9,145 nucleotides of DNA from Candidatus Latescibacterota bacterium. Its GTDB lineage: Bacteria; Latescibacterota; MVCY01; DTYK01. Location: NCBI GenBank assembly GCA_012961925.1, contig DTYK01000084.1, positions 1 to 9,145 on the forward strand, in the 5' to 3' direction. Below are positions 1 through 5,735 of the stretch, in pieces. The number at the start of each line of letters is the position of its first letter. Position 1 is the stretch's first letter. The position numbers and the translations under genes are program-made. The notes under the pieces are model-generated. The model made no database searches. It was not told the origin of the DNA and was given only the letters and a program-made list of their open reading frames with translations.

Positions 1-117
1 TCCGCGACCTGGGATGGGAGGGATGAACTCGGTCGCAGGGTTGCAAGCGGGGTGTATCTCTGCAAGTTAACATCGGGGGATTTTGTCCGGACAAGCAGGA
101 TGCTGCTGGTTCAATGA
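1..117 (+). CDS. C-terminal end of a sorting-domain (FlgD-like Ig / T9SS type A) secreted protein, 5' partial
   Basis: The window opens inside this gene. Frame 1 gives 38 residues ending at the TGA at 115-117. The visible part carries the end of the sorting-domain signature: WDGRDELGRRVASGVYL, then KLTSGDFVRTSRMLLVQ. It matches the consensus W-D-G-x-D-x-x-G-x-x-V-x-S-G-V-Y-x-Y-x-L and the basic R-x-x-R-M-x-L-x-x tail. In the family this module closes exported proteins and directs them through type IX secretion or to the surface in FCB-group bacteria, although related phyla carry it without a proven T9SS. The body of the protein lies outside the window, so its function is unknown. The next gene starts 16 bp downstream, consistent with one transcript. 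Confidence 0.85.
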   Translation, partial: SATWDGRDELGRRVASGVYLCKLTSGDFVRTSRMLLVQ

Positions 118-133
118 AGGGGGTTGAACAGCT

Positions 134-790
134 ATGAGGCAGATAAGCCGTCTAAGATGGCCTTTAGGCTTTATCACTGTCATTGCCTTCACCGGGGTCA
201 CCCTCTCCGGCAGGATGGGAGAGGGTAAGGTCCAGGTCTCCGGGAAGGGGAAGAGGGAGATCGTAGTAACCATAGGGCCAGAGGACAGGTCCGTTCTTGC
301 GGTTGGGGATTCGTTACGTAGACAGGGCGATTTTCTCCAAGCCATAGAGGCCTATAGATCGATAGCCTCAGATGAGCGGTATCCCCGGTCGATCAGAGCT
401 GAGGCCACCTACGATGTGGGGCTGAGCTACATGTGGATGGGTAGATACGAAGAAGCTGATGTCTGGTTTACCCAACTAGAGGCCCAGTTCCCTGAAGATG
501 GCACTGCCACCTCCTCGACGGAGTATGCTCTTGCACACATAGATATTGCAAAGGGAAGATACGAGTCTGCCCTTTCTCGGTGCAGAAAGATCCTGAAGAA
601 GAGGGCCTCTTCTGATCCTCAGATCTACGCCTATGCAGCCTATCAGATCGGCAGGATCAACCTGTTCTTTCTCCACAACCTGAAGGAGGCAAAGGGATGG
701 CTCAGGATGGTTTTAAGGGACCATCCTGGCACTGAGCCTGCCTGGCTTGCGCACATATTCCTCAACGAAATGGAGGTCTTAGAGGATTGA
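134..790 (+). CDS. Exported tetratricopeptide (TPR) repeat protein
   Basis: This 218-residue protein has a basic start (MRQISRLRW) and a hydrophobic stretch at about residues 10-25, which reads as a signal peptide or N-terminal anchor. After a short linker, helix pairs of TPR type follow at about residues 54-80 (GDFLQAIEAY), 88-121 (GLSYMWMGRYEEADVWF), 130-155 (GRYESALSRCRKIL) and 164-198 (YQIGRINLFF, LKEAKGWLRMVL). The repeats resemble those of outer-membrane scaffold lipoproteins of the YbgF/YfiO sort, but there is no lipobox cysteine and no sorting domain. The ATG at 134 has a G-rich ribosome site (AAGGGGG) about 10 bp upstream that overlaps the previous stop region. A TPR segment of the same style occurs in the right-edge gene (8521-8990), so the two may belong to related extracellular assemblies. 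The binding partner is unknown. Confidence 0.85.
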   Translation: MRQISRLRWPLGFITVIAFTGVTLSGRMGEGKVQVSGKGKREIVVTIGPEDRSVLAVGDSLRRQGDFLQAIEAYRSIASDERYPRSIRAEATYDVGLSYMWMGRYEEADVWFTQLEAQFPEDGTATSSTEYALAHIDIAKGRYESALSRCRKILKKRASSDPQIYAYAAYQIGRINLFFLHNLKEAKGWLRMVLRDHPGTEPAWLAHIFLNEMEVLED

Positions 791-830
791 GAGAAGTGTC
801 GAGGTGGTCTTAAGACAGGAGGGTTTGCAG

Positions 831-1995
831 ATGAGAAGAGGGTTTATTATATTGTGGACATGCCTGGTGGGATTGCTCATCGTCAGCCAGGGTCCCCTTG
901 CCTACGATCCCCCGCCGGAAGTAACGGTGACAAATGTGTGGTTCTATGGCTGGACGGGGTCGAGTGCCTTGAATATCCGTAAAAATGCCACTATCGATGT
1001 GGCAACCCCTGAGTGGTATCCGGCGCTGGACAGGTATGAGCCCGTGGCCTATGTGATGAACACCAGTCCCGGGAAGGTGGGGGGCGAAGTTCACTGCTTC
1101 CCAGCTTTCCGAGGCCTATGTGAGGGGGATAGGGACAGGTTCTCTGGGGGGTCTGGGAGAGCAGTTGGTGAGCTTTACGGATGGCCAGTCAGGCTGGGTT
1201 AGTTTCACCGTCTCCGGGAGCACTCCAGGCTCTGTGGGGATAGGCACGGCCTCCTGGCAATGGCAGTTTCGCTATGCTGATCCATATGATTGGGTGAATG
1301 ATGGCACCTCTTCGAACACGCTTTACATAGTTCTGGCCCCACCCCAATCGCCTATGGAAGAGCCGTGGGTCTACTATGTCCTGATAAAAGCATGCAACTG
1401 GGCCAGCGGAAAGACCTCTGCGACGACAGCGATGGAGGCCATAACTACTGGGACCTATTCGAATCTGAACGTGACTTACAATGGTGGGATAACCCACACT
1501 TCTGGCATGACGTTTCATCTTACGCAGTTTATGAGCGATGCCGAGGGAGATTGCCAGGATATGTCGGCATACGTCCATGTCCTTACAAGGGCTATCGGTG
1601 CCTCAAGCTCGGTGAGGAGAATAACCGATCCTTCGAGCATAGAGGACGACATCTATGGTGGTTGGCCCCACGATAGATTTTGGTACAAGCCTATAGATCC
1701 TATAGGTAATCCGTCAGGGGCTCAGTATGGTCCTGACGGTTGGACCCTCGATCCTGAGCCTCCCCCACCGGAGCTTGGGGTACCCTACTGGGATTATTGT
1801 TGGTGGTATTTCCACCAAGTTGCTTATTATTCAGGTGGTGTCTACGATGCTACTATGAGAACGAATAAAAGCAGTCCCTATGTGCCCACTGGTATGGATA
1901 TCAACGGGGATTACAAGACAGAAGTTTTATACTACGCTATTCCTGAAGGACAGTGGGATACAGGAGATCCATGGTCGTATCAACAGGTCGATTAG
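831..1995 (+). CDS. Secreted transglutaminase-like protein, frame interrupted at a G6 run
   Basis: The start is the ATG at 831, with AGGAGG at 817-822 and a 7-8 bp gap; the earlier in-frame GTG at 804 is upstream of that site and less likely. The product begins with a signal peptide (MRRGFIILWTCLVGLLIVS, then GPLAYDPPP). The frame is open to 1202 but loses sense at the G run 1079-1084. Dropping one G joins it to the frame ending at the TAG at 1993-1995, giving 387 residues that read smoothly across the join (SPGKVGAKFTASQLSEAY). The C-terminal half has a transglutaminase-like core: GDCQDMSAYVHVLTRAIG with Cys241, WWYFHQVAYY with His328, and VYDAT with Asp339 (restored numbering), in the usual Cys-His-Asp order. 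The family includes proteases and cross-linking enzymes, so the reaction cannot be fixed. No sorting domain is seen. The gene lies between two exported-protein genes of the same apparent operon. The break could be a sequence error, a mutation or +1 recoding. Confidence 0.75.
1079..1084 (+). other. Frameshift site in the transglutaminase-like gene (run of six G)
   Basis: The upstream reading frame (codons GTG GGG GGC) must move +1 to reach the frame encoding AKFTASQLSEAYVRG and the catalytic core. The target frame has a TGA at 1054-1056, so the shift must happen between 1057 and the end of the first frame at 1202. The six-G run is the only homopolymer in that interval where removing one base leaves sensible protein on both sides. 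Gly codons GGG GGN would also allow a P-site tRNA to slip +1, but an indel is the simpler reading. Confidence 0.6.
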
Positions 1996-2038
1996 GACCG
2001 TGGGTATCCGACACTGTGCTTTAAGGAGGTGCATCTGT

Positions 2039-3509
2039 ATGAAAGACAAAAAGATCTTTGTTGCTGTTATGCTGATGGGGTTTTTTTATCAGGGCCAGAG
2101 GAATCCAGCCCAAGAACCCAAGATATCTACGAAAGGTGGCAGGAGTATCTGTTGACCTCCGCCGATACCCCTGGCGTCAGGCTGATAGAACATAAAGAAA
2201 CCCGCCATTTTAGCTATAGTTCTCCTCCCGATTGGATTCCTCAACAAGATGTACCAGCTGTTTACTATGAACTTGGGATAACTTATGGGGAGATAAGATA
2301 TTGGATTTCTGAATTTCCCTCTATCGCAGAAGCTCAGAGGGTGGTTTATTTAGCTGGTAAAAATTGGCCTGCTGCCAGTGCACTTTACGGGTCTTTTACA
2401 GGTTCTCTTCTTGGAGACAGATCTTGGATGTTAGTAACTGGTGATACTGTTAATAGTATATATGTCGTTAAAAATAATATGGGACTTCATATTTATCTTC
2501 CCGGAGGTGACACGTTTAGGCAGGAGGCGGTAGAGAAGATTGTGGTTAAGATGGAGGCCCACTCCAAGCCGCCTACAGCCAACCCCTCAATATCGTTAGC
2601 CGAGTATGATCAACTGGTCAAATTTGTCACAGAACTATTGCCATCAGGATCTTCTATTTTGATTGAAAGAAGGTCGATTTGGGAGATGGACAGCACAAGC
2701 TCGCCCTACAAAGTGGGTGAGACCTCTTATGGGATCGGTTGGTATAGGGAATGGCGGACACCTTCTGACAGGGTTATCGGGATAGACATCGACCGTTTTG
2801 ATTCGGATTCCTTGGCGGTAGAGGCGGCATACTGGCGTTCAAGAAGTACAAACTCATGTTTATACCCCAGACCTGATGAGATGCAAATGGTGAGAAGTAG
2901 TCCAGAGCCATGGTATAAATTTAAATATCTATTTGTATGGCAGCTAAATGACATTAAAGATACTTCCACTTACACATGGCCGGAGTTTGGTAGTAAGAGG
3001 CTAACTCTTCTTGAATTGTGGTGGAAAATGAGACAGGATATAAAATATGCCATACATCCCTTTGTGTTTCAACATGGGCGGTATGTCGTTCAGATATCCC
3101 AGTTCAGCCCGGAAGGCAAAAGCGGGATCGATGTCCATCTGTTTCCTTTAATGGCAAGGAGGATCGCCGGACAAATCCCTTTTTAGAGACCCCCGTGGCC
3201 GAGGAAGAAGGCAAGGCTGCGGGGATCCCACAAGCCTTCACACTGCTTCAGAACCATCCCAACCCCTTCAACTCCTCCACCCTCATCAGCTATACCCTGC
3301 CTGAACCGGCCCGTGTGAGGCTCCAGGTCTACAACCTCTTGGGGCAACAGGTGGCAACGCTGGCGGAGGGCTATCAACAGGCAGGGTCCTATCAAGTCCG
3401 CTGGGACGGAAAGGACAAGCATGGCCATCCGGTCCCTTCAGGGGTGTATCTCTACCGGCTCCAGGCAGGGGAGCTTAAGCAGACCAGGAGGATGACGGTC
3501 CTGCGTTAG
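2039..3509 (+). CDS. Unrecognised secreted protein with a C-terminal sorting domain, frame broken twice at T runs
   Basis: The start is the ATG at 2039, set by a perfect AAGGAGGT at 2023-2030 with an 8-bp gap. It encodes a signal peptide (MKDKKIFVAVMLMGFF). At the seven-T run 2081-2087 the frame must move -1 to continue as LSGPEESSPRTQDIYERW. The main body then runs to the TAG at 3184-3186. Another -1 step at 3177-3183 leads into a typical sorting domain ending at 3509. Restored lengths are 382 residues without and 490 with the sorting domain. I do not recognise the body. It seems to have two similar lobes, each ending in a strand-rich segment followed by an amphipathic helix (SIYVVKNNMGLHIYL then EAVEKIVVKME; HGRYVVQISQF then MARRIAGQIP). 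The segment from about 2160 to 3060 looks richer in A+T than its neighbours. It lies 43 bp after the transglutaminase-like gene and is probably in the same operon. Confidence 0.65.
2081..2087 (+). other. Frameshift site in the signal-peptide region (run of seven T)
   Basis: The signal-peptide frame reads ATG GGG TTT TTT TAT and leads to a short unrelated tail ending by 2155. The body of the protein is in the -1 frame (TTT TTA TCA GGG). One added T joins the two as MGFFLSGPEESS. The site is not a clean in-phase slippery heptamer, because shifting TTT TAT back by one gives TTT TTA and mispairs tRNA-Tyr. An indel, whether real or a sequencing error, or polymerase slippage on the T run is therefore more likely than ribosomal frameshifting. 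Confidence 0.55.
3156..3224 (+). promoter_or_regulatory. Candidate -1 programmed ribosomal frameshift signal
   Basis: Four parts lie in order. First is a Shine-Dalgarno-like AAGGAGG at 3156-3162, inside the gene and with no suitable start codon after it. After 14 nt comes the heptamer C CCT TTT at 3177-3183, in phase with the zero frame (ATC CCT TTT TAG) and fitting X XXY YYZ; both tRNA-Pro and tRNA-Phe can re-pair one base back. The UAG stop of the zero frame follows directly at 3184-3186. A 7-nt spacer is followed by a stem of 3191-3200 (CCCCGTGGCC) with 3215-3224 (GGCTGCGGGG), ten continuous pairs of which two are G-U, closing a 14-nt loop. The E. coli dnaX frameshift signal has this architecture. 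Slippage would continue as FLETPVAEEE into the sorting domain. A missing T in the five-T run 3180-3184 is the rival explanation. Confidence 0.5.
3183..3509 (+). CDS. Sorting domain (FlgD-like Ig / T9SS type A) reached by a -1 shift from the upstream frame
   Basis: From the shift point this frame encodes 108 residues: a charged linker (ETPVAEEEGKAAG), then IPQAFTLLQNHPNPFNSST, LPEPARVRLQVYNLLGQ, the AGSYQVRWDGKDKHG segment, VPSGVYLYRLQAGE and the basic tail RRMTVLR before the TAG at 3507-3509. This is a complete and well-conserved sorting domain, with the NPFN motif, the VYNLLGQ strand, the WDG-D-G turn and SGVYLYRL. The frame has no start with a plausible ribosome site near its 5' end: the ATG at 3018 lies deep in the other frame. 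It is therefore best read as the C-terminus of the preceding gene and not as an independent gene. Confidence 0.8.
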   Translation, partial: LETPVAEEEGKAAGIPQAFTLLQNHPNPFNSSTLISYTLPEPARVRLQVYNLLGQQVATLAEGYQQAGSYQVRWDGKDKHGHPVPSGVYLYRLQAGELKQTRRMTVLR

Positions 3510-3530
3510 AAAACCGCGTCTGTCTCAGGA

Positions 3531-3573
3531 GAAAGCGGCTGTATCCACTGAGGACACAGCCGCTTTCGGTTTT
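3531..3573 (+). terminator. Hairpin terminator after the secreted-protein operon
   Basis: A perfect 12-bp inverted repeat, GAAAGCGGCTGT (3531-3542) with ACAGCCGCTTTC (3556-3567), closes a 13-nt loop and is followed by GGTTTTCC. An outer pair, GAAAACCG (3509-3516) with CGGTTTTC (3567-3574), frames it and puts a short U tract on the opposite strand too. The hairpin sits between convergent genes, so it may end transcription from both sides. The U tract is short, so efficiency is uncertain. Confidence 0.75.
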
Positions 3574-3664
3574 CCACAATCCCGCCCTAACCAGGCTACG
3601 CTTCAGCCGTCCTACCGCTGTAAATAGTCATTTGTAGGATTAGCAGAGTCGAAACAGACCTACC

Positions 3665-4414
3665 CTATTCTTCCGTGAGAAGCTTTCTGAAGGTGAGGGC
3701 ATTCTGTACCGCAAAGCCATGGGCGTCGTTGTTGAAATAGGCAAATATGGTTCTGCCCTCATCGACCCATCTCCTAACTTTGGAGGACCATTCCCCAAGC
3801 TCTCCATCGGAGTAGTTTGAGCCGTACAGGACTGTCCCGCCATGAAAACGGAGGTAGACAAAGTCAGCGGTCACGACCTCCTCATAGGGCCAGCGGTTGG
3901 AGTGAGCAATGCATAATGAGAAGTTATGTTCTCGTAGCAGGTCGTAAATCTCCTGACAGAACCAGCTTTTGTGTCGAAACTCAAAGGCCTGAGGTATGCC
4001 CCTGGAGACCTCGTTTTCCCCAAGCAGTTCGCAAAAATCGCCCAGCCTCCCCGGGTCAAGGTGGAGCCCGGGAGGAAGTTGCCATAAGATCACACCGAAC
4101 TTCTCCTTCAGACCGTTGGCGTTCTCCAAAAACAGCTTTAAAGGCTCCTCACAGTCCCTCAATTTCTTCACGTGGGTTATGAACCTGCTCCCCTTAACCG
4201 CAAAGACGAAATCCTCGGGTGTTCTCCTGTGCCAGCCCTCGAAGGTGGCCTTCTTCGGAAGCCTGTAGAAAGAGACGTTGAGCTCGACGGTATCAAAAGA
4301 CTGGGCATAGAACTCCAGCCACTTCCGCTGTGGTAGGTCCCCGGGATAGAATACCCCGTCCCACCAGTGGCGATAATTATAGCCGCTCGTGCCGACAAAG
4401 ACCTTAGAAGCCAT
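3665..4414 (-). CDS. DUF72 (YecE-like) family protein
   Basis: This 249-residue protein has a normal length for the DUF72 family, which folds as a TIM-type barrel and has no firmly established reaction. Family hallmarks are visible in order: VGTSGYNYRHWW near the start, the FDTVELNVSFYRLP strand, FAVKGSRFITH followed by the KKL basic patch, WQLPPG, EFRHKSWF, VYLRFHG and YFNNDAHGFAVQNA near the end. No signal peptide or membrane segment is seen, so it should be cytoplasmic. The ATG at 4412-4414 is the only good start; upstream on the - strand is a purine-rich GGGGGGAAGG. It is transcribed divergently from the arsR-like regulator, with about 266 bp between the two starts, and converges with the secreted-protein operon. 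Nothing in the sequence ties it to metal sensing; its position could be incidental. Confidence 0.92.
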   Translation of the reverse strand: MASKVFVGTSGYNYRHWWDGVFYPGDLPQRKWLEFYAQSFDTVELNVSFYRLPKKATFEGWHRRTPEDFVFAVKGSRFITHVKKLRDCEEPLKLFLENANGLKEKFGVILWQLPPGLHLDPGRLGDFCELLGENEVSRGIPQAFEFRHKSWFCQEIYDLLREHNFSLCIAHSNRWPYEEVVTADFVYLRFHGGTVLYGSNYSDGELGEWSSKVRRWVDEGRTIFAYFNNDAHGFAVQNALTFRKLLTEE

Positions 4415-4470
4415 CTGGCCTTCCCCCCCAATTTCAGGAGCCTTTATCAGAGCGCTGTCTCTTTTTGGCG

Positions 4471-4510
4471 TTGATTCCTCACCATCATGTAAAGTAATAT
4501 ATTTCTACAT
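4471..4510 (+). promoter_or_regulatory. Possible sigma70-type promoter with an overlapping dyad in the divergent intergenic region
   Basis: TTGATT at 4471-4476 and TAATAT at 4495-4500 are separated by 18 bp and would fire rightward. An inverted repeat, ATGTA (4487-4491) with TACAT (4506-4510), is centred on the AT-rich -10 box, where a repressor could sit. A transcript from here would have a leader of about 170 nt before the arsR-like gene. Both elements are weak matches in AT-rich DNA, so this is only a candidate. Confidence 0.3.
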
Positions 4511-4602
4511 CGAGGACAAGGGGAATTTTGCTTTATTCCGCAAATTCAGAGCCGCGTCAGACCCTGATGAGGACGATAAGCTGACAGAATATAAATTACC
4601 CC

Positions 4603-4631
4603 TTGACAGAGGAAGGGATCTTTTATATTTT
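4603..4631 (+). promoter_or_regulatory. Promoter of the arsR-like/two-component operon
   Basis: A perfect TTGACA (4603-4608) is followed after 17 bp by TATTTT (4626-4631), or after 15 bp by TATATT (4624-4629). This is the best sigma70-like box pair in the window. It lies about 50-75 bp before the ATG at 4681, giving a short leader. A second TGACAGA copy lies exactly 22 bp upstream (4582-4588 against 4604-4610). The -10 region overlaps the 11-bp direct repeats listed next. Confidence 0.5.
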
Positions 4632-4640
4632 TTTCATAAA
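4619..4640 (+). promoter_or_regulatory. Pho-box-like direct repeat, candidate response-regulator operator before the arsR-like gene
   Basis: Two adjacent 11-bp units, TCTTTTATATT (4619-4629) and TTTTTCATAAA (4630-4640), share the TTTTYAT core. They match 18 of 22 positions of the repeat pair upstream of the spy-like gene (7227-7248). OmpR/PhoB-type regulators bind such 11-bp direct repeats head to tail. A possible -10 element, TTAATT (4651-4656), begins 10 bp after the second unit, the spacing typical of PhoB-activated promoters. The T-rich composition makes chance similarity possible. Confidence 0.4.
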
Positions 4641-4663
4641 TGCGAAACTATTAATTAATGAAA
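4632..4663 (+). promoter_or_regulatory. Imperfect inverted repeat, candidate ArsR-type operator
   Basis: TTTCATAAAT (4632-4641) and ATTAATGAAA (4654-4663) are inverted copies matching at 9 of 10 positions, with centres 22 bp apart, two helical turns. ArsR-family dimers usually bind AT-rich dyads near their own promoters, and this one ends 17 bp before the regulator's start codon. The assignment is inferred from position and symmetry only. Confidence 0.35.
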
Positions 4664-4680
4664 TTTGTCCTGGGGGAATG

Positions 4681-5019
4681 ATGGATTTGCAAAAGCGGAT
4701 CTACGAGCTCCATGCCGAAGTTTGTAAAACGTTGGCCCATCCCAAGCGACTGGAGATCTTGCACTATCTGCGTGATTCGGAGATGATGGTTTCTGAAATT
4801 GCCGAACGTGTAGGGGCGCCCAAGGCCAATATCTCCCAGCACCTGGCAATGATGCGTCAGAGCGGGATCGTCACCACCAGAAGGGACGGAGTTAACGTTT
4901 ACTATCGGATTTCAAATCCGAAAGTAATTCAGGCCTGCAATCTGATGCGAGAAGTTTTAATGGAACAATTGGCCGAAACGGAAAAGCTTGCCCGGCAGAT
5001 CATCAAAGTAGCCGAGTAA
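4681..5019 (+). CDS. ArsR/SmtB-family winged-helix transcriptional regulator
   Basis: This 112-residue protein (two more codons are avoided by choosing the second of two adjacent ATGs, 4681 over 4678, which puts GGGGGAA at a workable distance) has the ArsR-family layout. Helices lead with VCKTLAHPKRLEILHYL (residues 14-30); the helix-turn-helix is VSEIAERVGAPKANISQHLAMMRQSG (37-62); the wing is VTTRRDGVNVYYRI (64-77), followed by a dimerisation helix. The metal-binding ELCVCDL motif of classical ArsR is replaced by EMMVSEIAE. The only cysteines are Cys15 and Cys86, one near each end of the fold, so the inducer is unclear and a thiol or other site is possible. It is the first gene of the operon with the two-component pair, 14 bp before the response regulator, and probably represses its own promoter. 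Confidence 0.9.
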   Translation: MDLQKRIYELHAEVCKTLAHPKRLEILHYLRDSEMMVSEIAERVGAPKANISQHLAMMRQSGIVTTRRDGVNVYYRISNPKVIQACNLMREVLMEQLAETEKLARQIIKVAE

Positions 5020-5033
5020 TTTCAGGTCTCAGA

Positions 5034-5735
5034 ATGAACGAGAAGATCCTCGTCGTAGACGATGAGAGAAAGATCACCGAAGTCGTCCGGGCCTACCTCG
5101 AGAAGGAGGGATACATAGTTCTGGTAGCCGGCGATGGTCAAGGGGCCTTGGACCTCATCGAAAGGTCAAAGCCTGACCTGGTGATTCTGGATCTAATGCT
5201 GCCGGATATGGCAGGGGAGGAAATCTGCCGGAGGCTGCGCCAGAGATCGGACGTCCCGATCATCATGCTGACGGCAAAGGCCTCCGAGGAGGAGCGGGTG
5301 AAGGGCCTCATGATCGGTGCGGATGACTATATCGTAAAGCCCTTCAGCCCTAAGGAACTGGTGGCGCGCGTGCGAGCTATACTCCGCAGGGTCCGTAGGG
5401 ATAGCGAAGCCCTTCGCGATAGGCTCAGTTTCCACAACGGCTCCCTCACAATTGACCTCATCAGGCATGAGGTGAAAAGGAACGGAAAGTTGGTCCCCCT
5501 CACCGCCTATGAATATAAATTGCTGGTTGCCCTGGCTCAACATCCAGGCCGGGTCTATTCTCGTCTCCAATTGGTGAACAAAGTGCAGGGCTATGACTTC
5601 GAGGGCTATGAGCGAACCATCGATGCCCATATCAAAAACTTACGGAAGAAGATTGAGCCTGATCCCAAAAATCCCCGTTATATTCAGACCGTTTATGGGA
5701 TGGGCTATAAATTTGAGGGAGAAGAAGATGTTTAA
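5034..5735 (+). CDS. OmpR/PhoB-family response regulator
   Basis: This 233-residue protein has a receiver domain at about residues 1-118 with all key residues: acidic pocket Asp9-Asp10, phospho-acceptor Asp53 in LVILDLMLPD, Thr80 in IIMLTAK and Lys102 in VKPFSPKEL. A short linker leads to a winged-helix DNA-binding domain at about 134-230, with LTAYEYKLLVALAQHPGRVY, the recognition region YERTIDAHIKNLRKKI and the final wing YIQTVYGMGYKF. It is a complete transcription factor that should be phosphorylated by the kinase encoded next, whose start codon lies inside the end of this gene. The 11-bp direct repeats before 4681 and 7317 are the type of site this subfamily binds. The ATG at 5034 has only a weak ribosome site (CAGGT), so translation may be helped by the upstream gene 14 bp away. 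Confidence 0.95.
   Translation: MNEKILVVDDERKITEVVRAYLEKEGYIVLVAGDGQGALDLIERSKPDLVILDLMLPDMAGEEICRRLRQRSDVPIIMLTAKASEEERVKGLMIGADDYIVKPFSPKELVARVRAILRRVRRDSEALRDRLSFHNGSLTIDLIRHEVKRNGKLVPLTAYEYKLLVALAQHPGRVYSRLQLVNKVQGYDFEGYERTIDAHIKNLRKKIEPDPKNPRYIQTVYGMGYKFEGEEDV

Noticed and set aside
804..830. GTG at 804 as start of the transglutaminase-like gene
   Set aside because: AGGAGG at 817-822 lies downstream of it and serves the ATG at 831, which begins a clean signal peptide.
2029..2080. GTG at 2029 as the start of the following gene, avoiding the T-run frameshift
   Set aside because: This GTG overlaps the AAGGAGGT ribosome site itself, and its N-terminus (LYERQKDLCCCYADG) is not a signal peptide, whereas the ATG at 2039 gives one.
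3018..3509. Frame from the ATG at 3018 as an independent gene carrying the sorting domain
   Set aside because: Its first 50 or so residues are the out-of-frame shadow of the upstream gene and there is no ribosome site; only the part from about 3183 is convincing protein.
3640..3861. Several antisense frames of 60-200 codons opposite the kinase, regulator, DUF72 and secreted genes
   Set aside because: They are shadows of real genes: no start signals, no recognisable domains, and codon patterns set by the opposite strand.
4389..4658. Open frame of 89 codons across the divergent intergenic region
   Set aside because: It starts antisense to the DUF72 gene, has no ribosome site, shows no family motif, and covers the likely promoter and operators.
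5593..5727. In-frame extension of the histidine kinase upstream of 5728
   Set aside because: It lies wholly within the response-regulator gene, and the true start has a ribosome site followed by a membrane helix.
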